A DNA stretch of 64,000 nucleotides from CAVORB01 sp963736235 (GTDB taxonomy: Bacteria > Pseudomonadota > Gammaproteobacteria > Chromatiales > Chromatiaceae): NCBI GenBank assembly GCA_963736235.1, contig CAVTOR010000006.1, positions 62,001 to 126,000 on the forward strand, in the 5' to 3' direction. Below are positions 52,415 through 63,421 of this stretch, piece by piece. The notes below the pieces were generated by a model. That model searched no databases, was not told the DNA's origin, and worked only from the letters and a program-made list of their open reading frames with translations. Within the stretch, counting starts at the first letter, position 1, and each line of letters starts with the position of its first letter. A program made the position numbers and the translations under genes.

Positions 52415-53974
52415 ATGTTTGAACCAGGAAACAGGTTGATCAGAGGGAAGCGCTTGAAGACATGGGCATCTGCCGCCTTTGCTCGACTGCGCGGCCGATT
52501 GATTTCACGGCGATATCCCCACCGGAGAACCCGGACCAACCTGAGGAAGCGGCATCGCGCGATCGGCGACTTACCACGGAAGACCTGGGCATGGTTGGTG
52601 GGGGTTGCACGCGGGCGACCGTCACCAGCAACCAGTGCCGGACCCCACACGCCACATCGTCCGACCCAAGAGTTCCGGCCGGTCCCCGAGCATGACCGCA
52701 CGGCGGCACGATCCGCCACTACTGAAACTGAGTCGCACGCCGCCCCGCGCCATTCCATCCCTTCCCCCTCTAGGAAAAGGCCCAGCGGCAACAACCGGGC
52801 TCGCCTGGCGGCTACGCCCCGACCCGCGCCGATTCACAAGGAATGCCGCCTTGGCACGCCCCAGCCGCCACGCTTCGCCACTGATGGCGCGCCGCGGCCA
52901 GCGGAACCAGGGACCACCACTGGCGAGAAGAAACCCGTCTCGATTGGACTTCTACGGGCAACCGCTCCCACCAAAGCCGATCGTCGCTTCGTCGTAGTCG
53001 GCGATTGCGAGAACCATACCGAATCCGTTACCGCCTCGTTGAAGTTCGCCGGACTCCTGAACAAGAAAGGCGGGTTCAAGGCGAAGGCCCGGGGCGCGCA
53101 CATCGTCCAAACCGGCGACCTGTTGAGCAAGCACGGTCCGGACCCTGCGGTGGTACGGTTCTGGGAGGAACTGCGCGGGGCCGCGCAAGCCGCCGGATGC
53201 TCGTTGCATCTGGTCGCGGGCAACCATGAGCTCGAGATCTGGCGACGGCTGGAAGCCGGAGAGCGCCTGGGGCTCACGCGACGGGAGCAGAAGGCGATGA
53301 AGGAGCTGATTCGGCCCATGAAGCTGTTTCATGTGGACGGATCGATGCTGTTCATTCACGGATACCCCACCGCCACCCTGCTCCGCCATGTCCGGGCATT
53401 CCTGGAAGGCGCGGGCAACCGTATCAACGACTACAACCTGGAATGCTTTCGACCAGCGTTCGACAACACCGACCGTCTAGCGCAATACGCGTATCCCAGG
53501 AACAACTCCCGACAGGGCAATCTGCTGCACGACGTCCCGAATCCCGAGCGCTACTATCGCCGTCACGGCGCGGAGATCGCCGAACTGCTCGGCTCGCTGG
53601 GCATCGATCTCGTCGTCCACGGTCATCGCCCGGAGCGCTCCGGGGTCCAGCAGGACTACGAGCTGCAGCGATGGCTGCCGGGCATCCGCATGATCAGCAA
53701 CGACGTTCAGCTTCGCCAGCAGGGTCTCGGGGCAACCGTGATCAACCAAGCGGATGGCCGCTCGCCCGATGTTTGCTTTTTTAACGGACCCAATGCGACG
53801 TCGAGCCACCGGGCTGCCGCGAAGGCCCTGCTCCGGGCGCCGGCCCAACCGTCATCCGATAAACCGCCCTATCTGGAACGGGTCATGCTGGATGGGCAGG
53901 TCTACAACTTCCTGCGCCAACAGGACTCGAGCGCTTCAGACCGCTTGCCATTGGGCGCAAAGGTCGGACAGTAA
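52415..53974 (+). CDS. Calcineurin-like metallophosphoesterase with a basic low-complexity N-terminus
   Basis: The C-terminal part from about residue 188 has the metallophosphoesterase motifs in order: FVVVGDCENHT, IVQTGDLLSKHG, LVAGNHELEIW, LFIHGYP and LVVHGHRPE, so a dinuclear metal site is present. Phosphatase, nucleotidase or bis(nucleosyl)-tetraphosphatase activity is possible. The first 185 residues are rich in Arg, Pro, Ser and Thr with no domain and could be spurious if translation begins at a later non-ATG codon; there is no other in-frame ATG before the domain and no clear Shine-Dalgarno at 52415. Confidence 0.8.
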   Translation: MFEPGNRLIRGKRLKTWASAAFARLRGRLISRRYPHRRTRTNLRKRHRAIGDLPRKTWAWLVGVARGRPSPATSAGPHTPHRPTQEFRPVPEHDRTAARSATTETESHAAPRHSIPSPSRKRPSGNNRARLAATPRPAPIHKECRLGTPQPPRFATDGAPRPAEPGTTTGEKKPVSIGLLRATAPTKADRRFVVVGDCENHTESVTASLKFAGLLNKKGGFKAKARGAHIVQTGDLLSKHGPDPAVVRFWEELRGAAQAAGCSLHLVAGNHELEIWRRLEAGERLGLTRREQKAMKELIRPMKLFHVDGSMLFIHGYPTATLLRHVRAFLEGAGNRINDYNLECFRPAFDNTDRLAQYAYPRNNSRQGNLLHDVPNPERYYRRHGAEIAELLGSLGIDLVVHGHRPERSGVQQDYELQRWLPGIRMISNDVQLRQQGLGATVINQADGRSPDVCFFNGPNATSSHRAAAKALLRAPAQPSSDKPPYLERVMLDGQVYNFLRQQDSSASDRLPLGAKVGQ

Positions 53975-54056
53975 CCCCTTTCGGCATAGAAAGGGTTTCG
54001 CGCGCGACCTCCGTCCCCCCAACTCCGGCGTGGCGGCCACCCGTTCCGCCCCCCGC

Positions 54057-56549
54057 TTACGTCTTTCCCAACGGCTTGAATGAAACGATCAGCAGCGGCA
54101 GCAGGGTGAGGTTCGCGATCAGCGCGATGAGCATGGCCAGGCCGGTGAGAATGCCGAAATAGATGGTCGGAATGAAGTTGGACAGCACCAGGATCGAGAA
54201 GCCCAGGGTCACGGTCACCGAGGTGTAGTAGATCGCCCGGCCCACGCTGCCGTGACTGCGCCGCACGGCCCCCCAGTAGCTCCGATCCTGCTCGAACTCC
54301 TCCCTGACCCGATGGACGTAGTGGATCGTGTTGTCCACGCCGATGCCAATGGTGATGGCGGCAATGGTGATGGTCATGATGTCCAGCGGTATCCCGAACC
54401 ATCCCATGATGCCCAGAATCAGAATCGCGGCGAGAACCGTGGGCACGACGCCAATGGCCGCCAGCTTCCAGTCCCTGAACAGGACCAGGAGCATCGCCAT
54501 GATGGCGACGAATACCATGCTAAGGGTCAAGATCTGGGACCGAAAGAGGCTCTGTAGCACGTTGTTGTAGAGCACCAGCATGCCGGAGAGGTGCACCTGC
54601 TCCTCCTCCAGGCCAAGCGTGCCGACCAGATCCGAGCGGATACGCTTGATCAACTCGTCGCGTTTCAGCGTGGGATCGGAGTCGATGACGCGGATGGCGA
54701 AACGCAGCTGGTTGCCATCCTCCGACATATAGGGCGTGAACAGGGCATCGCGGATGTCGTCGGGCAGCCGTTTGTGCATGACGGCCAACGAGAGATTGTC
54801 CAACGGCTCGTCGCCGTTGAGCATGGTCAGCAGCGCCATGGTGGTCGAGATGGAGAGCACCTTGCCGCTCTCGGGCAGGGCTTCCAGATACTGGTGAACG
54901 CGATCGGCGTCCGGCAACTGGAACATGTTGAACCAATAGCTCTCGCCGCTGATGCCAGCACTCTCCTCCTCGGTGAACAGCGGGTCCGGTTCCGCCTCCG
55001 CACTTGCCTGCTCCGCCATGAACTCGCGAAAGCTCGAGTCGGGATCGATGATCACGTCCAACGGCGTGGTCCCCCCGAGCTTGCGGTCGATCAGCAGCAT
55101 CCCCTGGTAGATCTCGGTGCTGTCCTTGAAATAGTCGATGAACCGATTCTCCACCGTCAGCCGAAACAGCCCGGCGACACCCAGGACAAACAGCAGGACG
55201 TACAGCATCAGGGTCGGGGCACGGAAGCGCTCGATGAGGTGCGCCAGCGAGTGCGTGATCGAGGCCGTCACGTCGTGGCGCCGAAACACCGGCTCATCGT
55301 TTCTTTGCCAGACCGCCAATGCCGGAAACATCAGGAAGCAGAGGACGAAGGCCAGACCGACGCCGGCTACCATCATCCATCCGAAATCGATGACCGGCCT
55401 TATGCCGCTCACGATCAGCGAGGCGAACGCAACCTGGGTGGTAAGCGCGGTATAGAGTGAGGGCAGGAACTTTGACTCCATGGTTTCCTTCACCAGCTCG
55501 CGCTGCTCGCGGCCGGGATGTGCGGCCTGAAGCTCGAAGTAGCGGACCATCAGATGCACCGTCAACGCCAGCGCGGTAATCAGCATCAGGGAAATGAAGT
55601 TGGAGGAAACCACGGTCACCCGCCACTGGGCGAAACCCAGGTAGCCCAGCATCCCGATGGCCGCGGCCAGGCAGATCGCCATCGGAATCAGCACCCAGCG
55701 CACGCGCTTGAAGGCCACGGCGAGAAGACCTACCAGGAACAGGGCGACACCCACGCCGAAGACGCGGATGTCGTTGCGCACGTAGTCGATCATGTCGGAC
55801 GTGATCATCGGCACGCCGCCGAGGTAGATCTCCGCCATGTCCCGATGGCCGTCGAGGATGGTCCGAACGGTGGCGATATCCGCTTGGTCCAGGTCTTGAA
55901 GCTGCGAGCTGTACGCCTTGAACTCGGCAGAAACCTCCGCCAGCTCGGCCTCCTCCTCGGGGGTCAGCTGCCGCTCCGACTGAGTGAGGCGCAGGGACTC
56001 CCGCCGGTCCAGCAGGGACAGGTACTTCTCGTCCCGCTTGAAGTTCACCTGCATCGCCGTGGTAGTCCCGTCCGCGCTGACGACCAGATCTCGGTACAGC
56101 GGGCTGGTGGTCAGCTCCTTGCGCGCCAGCTCCCGGTCCGTATCGGGCGTCTCCAGGGTGCGTACCTGGTTCTGAATCTCCGAAAGGGTCATGCGCGGAC
56201 TGTCGATGAGCGGGACATCGAGCAGCGTGGTCACCGATTCCACCCGCTCCAGCGCCGCAAGCTCCTCCCGCAGCGCCTCGATATCCGCAAGCACCGGCTC
56301 GGACATCAGGTCCTGCCTCGGCGCGTAGGTGACTACGAGAAAGTCATCCGAACCATACCGGGCCCTGACGCCTCGGTAGTAGCGAAGGTCCGCGTCATTC
56401 TCCAGGACCAGTGAGTCGGAAGAGGCGTCGAGACGAAAGTCCCTGCCGTAGTAGCCCGCCGCGACCACGAGCAGTGAGATCGCGACCAGGACCAGCAACG
56501 GATGATCCAGGGTCAGGCGGAAATAGAATTCGGCGAGTCGGGCGCGCAT
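54057..56549 (-). CDS. RND superfamily exporter (MMPL type)
   Basis: This 830-residue protein has the duplicated RND layout: a span near residue 16-30 (PLLVLVAISLLVVAAGYYGR), a large periplasmic loop, five spans (ALFLVGLLAVAFKRVRWVLI through VLCFLMFPALAVWQ), then a second span, loop and five spans (MTITIAAITIGIGVDNTIHY through LLIVSFKPLGKT). No adaptor or outer-membrane partner is adjacent, so it is more like the MMPL/hopanoid-lipid type than a tripartite drug pump. The periplasmic loops contain long helical parts. Substrate unknown. Confidence 0.9.
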   Translation of the reverse strand: MRARLAEFYFRLTLDHPLLVLVAISLLVVAAGYYGRDFRLDASSDSLVLENDADLRYYRGVRARYGSDDFLVVTYAPRQDLMSEPVLADIEALREELAALERVESVTTLLDVPLIDSPRMTLSEIQNQVRTLETPDTDRELARKELTTSPLYRDLVVSADGTTTAMQVNFKRDEKYLSLLDRRESLRLTQSERQLTPEEEAELAEVSAEFKAYSSQLQDLDQADIATVRTILDGHRDMAEIYLGGVPMITSDMIDYVRNDIRVFGVGVALFLVGLLAVAFKRVRWVLIPMAICLAAAIGMLGYLGFAQWRVTVVSSNFISLMLITALALTVHLMVRYFELQAAHPGREQRELVKETMESKFLPSLYTALTTQVAFASLIVSGIRPVIDFGWMMVAGVGLAFVLCFLMFPALAVWQRNDEPVFRRHDVTASITHSLAHLIERFRAPTLMLYVLLFVLGVAGLFRLTVENRFIDYFKDSTEIYQGMLLIDRKLGGTTPLDVIIDPDSSFREFMAEQASAEAEPDPLFTEEESAGISGESYWFNMFQLPDADRVHQYLEALPESGKVLSISTTMALLTMLNGDEPLDNLSLAVMHKRLPDDIRDALFTPYMSEDGNQLRFAIRVIDSDPTLKRDELIKRIRSDLVGTLGLEEEQVHLSGMLVLYNNVLQSLFRSQILTLSMVFVAIMAMLLVLFRDWKLAAIGVVPTVLAAILILGIMGWFGIPLDIMTITIAAITIGIGVDNTIHYVHRVREEFEQDRSYWGAVRRSHGSVGRAIYYTSVTVTLGFSILVLSNFIPTIYFGILTGLAMLIALIANLTLLPLLIVSFKPLGKT

Positions 56550-56798
56550 GTCTCTTCCTTGCCGCGGACGCCGGCGGCGTCCAAAGCGTTCTATTGTCCG
56601 CGTGAGAGCGGCACGAGATCAACGTCCGCAGCTGTGAATCCCCTGCCAAGTCATCGTTGACGCTCGCGCTCATGCCGCCAATCCGGCGATCGGTCGTCGA
56701 TCGCGCACCGGAGGGCATCCCAATTCCATCCCGCCGTCACAGAGCGCTCCCGGCCCGCCTTCCCGGCATCAACCTCGTTACCCGGAGTGCATCTGCCA

Positions 56799-57242
56799 TC
56801 ACTCCTTGATCCGCACCGCCAGCACGTCGCAACCGGCGCCGTTCAGCACCGAGCGCGCGGTCGAGCCCAGCAGCACGGCGAGCCCGTGGCGGCCATGGCT
56901 GCCCAGCACGATGAGATCCACCGCCAACTCGCCGGCCACGCGAAGGATGGTGTGGCCGGTGCCTCCGATTTCGATGTGGCGATCCTCAGGTGCAACGTTC
57001 AAGCGCTCGCCGACGATCTTCATCTGCTTCTGCGCCACCTCTAGAAGCTCCTGCTCGAGATCGAAGTTGTCGGGAAGGACCAGGTCGCCGGAGTAAGCCA
57101 TGGGCAGGTACTCCACCACGTGCAGGATACTCAGACGCGCGCCGCACTGCTCTCGCAGATGGCTTGCACGCTCAATCACGGGGTCAGTCTCCGTGGCGAA
57201 ATCCACGGCTAGAAGCAGGTGCCTGTAGGTGAAAACGGACAT
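56799..57242 (-). CDS. Universal stress protein (UspA family)
   Basis: This 147-residue Usp starts MSVFTYRHLLLAVDFATETD at 57242, with AGAGG upstream, and ends with LIVLGSHGRHGLAVLLGSTA and GCDVLAVRIKE, matching the ATP-binding G-2x-G-9x-G(S/T) pattern. The upstream extension of the frame has no similarity and is excluded. It is divergent from pyruvate carboxylase. Confidence 0.92.
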   Translation of the reverse strand: MSVFTYRHLLLAVDFATETDPVIERASHLREQCGARLSILHVVEYLPMAYSGDLVLPDNFDLEQELLEVAQKQMKIVGERLNVAPEDRHIEIGGTGHTILRVAGELAVDLIVLGSHGRHGLAVLLGSTARSVLNGAGCDVLAVRIKE

Positions 57243-57427
57243 AACGGCCTCTCCCCTGGCTTGTATTCCAATGCAAGTATAAGTGGACACGACCGTTCCC
57301 GCGGGTTGTCGATGCGGAGCGCCCGCCGCCGCCTTGCTGCGTCGCAGCATTTTCGGTAGCATTTCTTCTCGCCCGGTCTCATGGACGGGCGAAGACGACC
57401 CAGCCAAGCTCCAGCCAGAGGCCCGGC

Positions 57428-58848
<1,421 letters not shown>

Positions 58849-58940
58849 TCGGGGCCCAGCGCCGTGCCATTGCCGGTTCCCCGGAGCAGACTGATCCGAT
58901 AAGCATTTCCTTGGCGCGCCTGAACGAGAGACACACGAAT

Positions 58941-60769
58941 ATGCCAAAGGTCCAAGTCACCGACGTCATCCTCCGCGACGCACACCAGTCGCTGCTCGCC
59001 ACCCGCATGCGGCTGGAGGACATGCTTCCCATCTGCCCCAAGCTCGACGCCATCGGCTACTGGTCGCTGGAGTGCTGGGGCGGTGCGACCTTCGACGCCT
59101 GTGTGCGCTTCCTCAAGGAGGACCCCTGGGAGCGCCTGCGCAGAGCTCCGCGCCGCCCTGCCCAACACCCGGCTGCAAATGCTGCTGCGCGGCGCAGAAC
59201 CTGCTCGGCTACCGGCACTATTCCGACGACGTGGTGCGGGCCTTCGTGCAGAAGTCCGCGGACAACGGCATGGACGTGTTCCGCATCTTCGACGCCTTGA
59301 ACGACCTGCGTAACCTCAGGACCGCGGTCGAGGCCACCAAGGAGGCGGGCAAGCACGCCCAGGGCACCATCTGCTACACCGTGAGCCCGGTGCACACCAC
59401 CGCGGGCTTCGTCGCCATGGGCAAGGCCCTGGAGGACATGGGCTGCGACTCGATCGCCATCAAGGACATGGCGGGGCTGCTCACCCCCTACGCGACCGCC
59501 GAGCTGGTGAAGGCGCTCAAGGAGGCCGTGGACCTGCCCCTGCACCTGCACTCCCACGCCACCGCGGGGCTCTCGGACATGTGCCACCTCAAGGCCATCG
59601 AGAACGGCTGCGAGCATATCGACACGGCCATCTCCTCCATGGCGGGCGGCACCTCGCACCCCCCGACCGAGAGCCTGGTCGCGGCCCTGCGGGGCACCGA
59701 GTACGACACCGGCCTCGATCTGGAGGCGATCCAGGAGATCGGCATCTACTTCTACCAGGTGCGCAAGAAGTACCACCAGTTCGAGAGCGAGTTCACCGGC
59801 GTGGACACCCGGGTGCAGGTCAACCAGGTACCGGGCGGCATGATCTCCAACCTGGCCAACCAGCTGAAGGAGCAGAACGCCACCGACCGCATGAACGAGG
59901 TCCTGGCGGAGATCCCGGCGGTGCGCAAGGACCTAGGCTATCCGCCCCTGGTCACCCCCACCTCGCAGATCGTCGGCACCCAGGCGGTGCTCAACGTCCT
60001 CACCGGCAAGCGCTACCAGACCATCACCAACGAGGTGAAGCGCTACCTGCAAGGGGGTTACGGCAAGGCCCCCGCCGCGGTCAACCCGACCCTGCAGCAG
60101 CAGGCGGTGGGCGGCGAGGAGCTCATCGAATGCCGCCCCGCGGACCTGTTGCCGCCCGAGTTGGACCGGCTTGCCGCGGACGTCGGAGGTCTGGCCGAGT
60201 CGCCCGAGGACGTGCTCACCTACGCCATGTTCCCGGAGATCGGGCGCCAGTTCCTGGAGCATCGGGCCGCCGGCACCCTGGTGCCCGAGCCCTTGGAGCC
60301 GCCGCCAAGCGCGGATGGGGCCAAGTCTGCGCCAACGGAATTCAACATCGCGATCCACGGCGAGACCTATCACGTCAAGGTCACGGGCGCCGGTCACAAG
60401 GGCCAGGCCGAACGTCATTTCTACATGGACATCGACGGCATCCCCGAGGAGGTCGTGCTCGAGACCCTGGACGAGATCGTCCTCACCGGCGGCGCCGAGG
60501 GAGCGGTGAAGAAGGCCATCGCCGGCAAACGGCCCAAACCGTCGAAAGAGGGCGACGTCACCACCTCCATGCCCGGCAACATCGTCGACGTGCTGGTGAA
60601 GGAAGGTGACACGGTAGAGGCAGGCCAGCCGGTGCTCATCACCGAGGCGATGAAGATGGAGACCGAGATCCAGGCGCCGATCGGCGGTTCGGTCACCGGC
60701 GTCTTCGTCAAGAAGGGCGACTCGGTCACCCCCGACGAGGTACTGATCGAGATCACGCCCACCGGCTGA
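58941..60769 (+). CDS. pycB: Pyruvate carboxylase subunit B (carboxyltransferase + biotinyl domain), two frameshifts
   Basis: The gene begins MPKVQVTDVILRDAHQSLLA. Single extra bases near 59142 and 59193 shift the frame around ELRAALPNTRLQMLLRGQNL; the rest to the stop is open. The carboxyltransferase domain has MDVFRIFDALNDLRNL and LHLHSHATAGLSDM. The C-terminal biotinyl domain ends with the lysine site ITEAMKMETEIQAPIGG. The alternative name oxaloacetate decarboxylase alpha fits the same fold, but no membrane oad subunits are present, and the adjacent biotin carboxylase favours pyruvate carboxylase. Confidence 0.9.
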
Positions 60770-60803
60770 CGCGACGGAGGCCTCGCGTCCCCGCACCGTT
60801 TTT
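60768..60803 (+). terminator. Probable terminator after pycB
   Basis: A 7-bp stem (GACGCGA / TCGCGTC, eight-base loop) starts at the pycB stop codon. A GTTTTTC tract lies about ten bases after the stem, further than usual. Confidence 0.45.
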
Positions 60804-60961
60804 CGCCCGCCGATCCCGCGGCTGCCAGGCCTCGCCACGATTGACCGTCAAGCATTTCTGAATCAGGTTCGAGTCGTCCCAGGATTAGTCGTTGCCGAGT
60901 GCGGGATGTTAGCGGAGCGCGACTTTGGCGAGCCGGGCCAGGCGACAGGGCGGTTCCAGCC

Positions 60962-61213
60962 TTACTGGACGCCGAAGCTTCCCAACGCATCAGGCTCCGC
61001 AGCGGGCGCCGCTTTCTTGTTTCTCTCCCCACCCGAGGCCGCTTCCATCGAGTCATCGGGATCTAGCTCCGCTCCCTCCGTTGCCGTCCGACGGCCCTTG
61101 AGCTTGAGGGGCGCTTCCCCTGGGGCATAGGCATCGAAGGTTTTCCGCGCACCCAGAACGTCGAAGTTCCGCTCTCCATCTTCCACTTTCAGGATGGCGT
61201 CCAGGATGCTCAT
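60962..61213 (-). CDS. Hypothetical protein of 83 aa coupled to the TetR regulator
   Basis: This small acidic protein (MSILDAILKVEDGERNFDVL) starts inside the stop of the TetR gene (ATGA-type overlap), so it is probably cotranslated with it. The C-terminal half is low complexity and probably disordered (DPDDSMEAASGGERNKKAAP). No family is recognised. Confidence 0.6.
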   Translation of the reverse strand: MSILDAILKVEDGERNFDVLGARKTFDAYAPGEAPLKLKGRRTATEGAELDPDDSMEAASGGERNKKAAPAAEPDALGSFGVQ

Positions 61214-61830
61214 TCCCTATCTGGCATGAACAGAAGCTCAAGATAGTTGCGGCACTGGATCAGCTGCTGCGAGGCAATCTTTGCCTCTCCCAGCAGCTTC
61301 GACAAGACGAAGGCGCCTTCGAAAGTCGTCAGCAGGTGGTCGGCAACCTGGTAAGTCTCAACCGGTATCCGGGGAGGATACAGGTCGCGAACCGCCTCGA
61401 TCTTCTCCCCCAGTCGGTGACGCCAGAAATGCATCATCTCCTCCATGCGTCCCATGATCTCTTCGGTGATCGCCCCACTCTGGTAGCAATAAGAGGCGTA
61501 TAGACAACCCGGGAAGGGCTCCTCGAGTTGGTCGGTCATGTCAATGAACAGACCGACGAACAGCAGCAGTTGCTGTAAGGGGTCACGGGCCAACTGCTCG
61601 GCCTTTCTCATGGCCTCGTCGAAATGCTGCCGGTCCTCCTGTGCGTAGCGTTCGATCAAGGACGCCGCGAGATCGCTCTTGGTCTTAAAGTGGTAGAAGA
61701 AGGTTCCGCGGGTCACCTCAGCCCGATTGATGACCTTTTCGACCGAAGTGCCGCTCAAGCCGACCTTCAGGACCATGCTCTGCGCGACATCCATGATCTT
61801 GTTGCGCGTAATGCTGCCGTCACGGGGCAT
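61210..61830 (-). CDS. TetR/AcrR-family transcriptional regulator
   Basis: This 206-residue regulator has an N-terminal TetR helix-turn-helix (NKIMDVAQSMVLKVGLSGTS, then VTRGTFFYHFKTKSDLAASL) and a helical ligand-binding domain. A strong AGGAGG precedes the ATG. It is divergent from the methyltransferase gene at 62101, and the 270-base space between them probably contains its operator, so it may repress that gene and itself. Confidence 0.92.
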   Translation of the reverse strand: MPRDGSITRNKIMDVAQSMVLKVGLSGTSVEKVINRAEVTRGTFFYHFKTKSDLAASLIERYAQEDRQHFDEAMRKAEQLARDPLQQLLLFVGLFIDMTDQLEEPFPGCLYASYCYQSGAITEEIMGRMEEMMHFWRHRLGEKIEAVRDLYPPRIPVETYQVADHLLTTFEGAFVLSKLLGEAKIASQQLIQCRNYLELLFMPDRE

Positions 61831-62100
61831 AGGAACCTCCTCTGGGCATTGAGGTGGGCTGGCCGTTCTTTTGCGCCGGGGTTTACCGAGATCCGAACGC
61901 GACGTTCTTGTACCGCCAGTCAGATACGGCCACCCTTATCTAGATCGCAGCCCTATCAAATCCTTAGTCTATGCCTGTCTCCTTTGGAAAAACAGTCGGT
62001 TAGCACAAGAGAAGAATCTTTCGTTGTTGCATTGCGAACCCAGAAAGCCGGCCGCTAGGATTAACGCACCAACCACCGGAATGTCTCGAGGATGACCGCC

Positions 62101-63199
62101 ATGTGCAATGCCTGCAGCCTGAATGTGAACGAGTCTGAAGCCGTTGATCGATTCGCCGACCAGCTGCTGAACATGCTTAACCAAGGCGCGTTGTCGCTGA
62201 TGGTCTCCATCGGCCACCGCACGGGGCTGTTCGACGCCATGGCGGAGCTGCCGCCGTCCAACGTCGATGACATAGCCACCCAGGCTGGGTTGACCCCGCG
62301 CTATGTCAAGGAATGGCTGGGCGCCATGGTCGCCGGAGGTATGGTGCGGTATGCGCCTGAGGAGAAAAATTACCACCTCCCCGCCGCCCATGCCGCCCTG
62401 CTGACGCGCACCGCGGTAGCGGACAACATGGCCGTTTTCGCCCAGTACATTGGCCTGCTCGGCCAAGTGGAAGATCGCATTATCGACTGCTTCCGCGAGG
62501 GAGGTGGCGTCGGTTACGAGCACTATCCGCGCTTTCACGAAGTGATGGCAGAGGACAGTGGCCAGACGGTGCTCGCAGGCCTCGACGAGCACATCCTGCC
62601 GTTGCTCGACCAGGATGTACTGGAGGCGCTGAAAAAGGGGCATCCGCGTACTCGACATCGGCTGTGGTCGCGGCAAGGCATTGTTGCACCTCGCCGCTCG
62701 ATTCCCAGACAGCAAATTCATCGGCTACGAACTGTCAAACCAAGCGCTGGCCCAGGCCCGAGAAGATGCCGCTCAATCCGGTTTGGAAAATGTCCGTTTC
62801 GAACAGCGCGACTTGACCGGCTTCGATATGACGGCAGACCCAGAGGCCTTCGACCTGGTCACGGCGTTCGACGCCATCCACGACCAGGCGGCTCCCAGGG
62901 AGGTACTCGACGGAATCCACCGCACCCTCGTGCCGGGAGGCACCTTTCTCATGCAAGACATTCGCGCTTCCAGCCATTTGGAGAACAATCTGGAGCACCC
63001 CATCGCTCCGTTTCTCTACACGATATCAACGATGCACTGTATGACGGTATCGCTCGCCCAGGGAGGCGAAGGCCTGGGGACGATGTGGGGTGAAGAGCTG
63101 GCGTTGGAGATGCTGCGCGAAGCCGGCTTCGATCAGATTGCAGTCCGGCAACCGCCGCACGACTTTCAGAATAACTTCTACCTGATGCGCAAAGCTTAG
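62101..63199 (+). CDS. SAM-dependent methyltransferase with N-terminal winged helix, one frameshift
   Basis: The start at 62101 (MCNACSLNVNESEAVDRFAD) has AGG eight bases upstream. Residues about 20-110 form a winged-helix dimerisation part (ATQAGLTPRYVKEWLGAMVA). One extra base at about 62641 shifts the frame; after correction motif I reads GIRVLDIGCGRGKALLHLAA, followed by YELSNQALAQAREDA and LHRTLVPGG-like sequence (IHRTLVPGGTFLMQDI). This resembles a family annotated as class I methyltransferases with a transcription-factor-like N-terminus. Substrate unknown. It is probably controlled by the divergent TetR. Confidence 0.85.
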
Positions 63200-63213
63200 C
63201 GTGGGACTGGCGG

Positions 63214-63235
63214 ATGCCCCCCGTACGGGGGGCAT
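63214..63235. terminator. Perfect 22-base palindrome between convergent genes
   Basis: Two nine-base arms (ATGCCCCCC and GGGGGGCAT) flank GTAC, which is itself self-complementary. It lies 15 bases after the methyltransferase stop, facing the convergent gene. It would form a very GC-rich hairpin; there is no T tract. Confidence 0.5.
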
Positions 63236-63421
63236 GGAATCTCAGGTTCGTAGGACTCCTCGACAGGGACGTCGGGACCGTGGGCGTCCCCAGGTTCCGC
63301 GGAGTCGAGAGCGTAAAGCGTCCGTTGCCCGACCGGGAGCTGTGCTTCGCGATTCGGCGCTGTTACCCCGCGCGCGAAGCCCGAGGCCCAACTGGTCCCT
63401 CTGGCTCCAGCGCCCAATATC

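Noticed and set aside
58941..60769. Sodium-pumping oxaloacetate decarboxylase
   Set aside because: No beta or gamma membrane subunit genes are adjacent; a biotin carboxylase gene precedes it, which fits pyruvate carboxylase.
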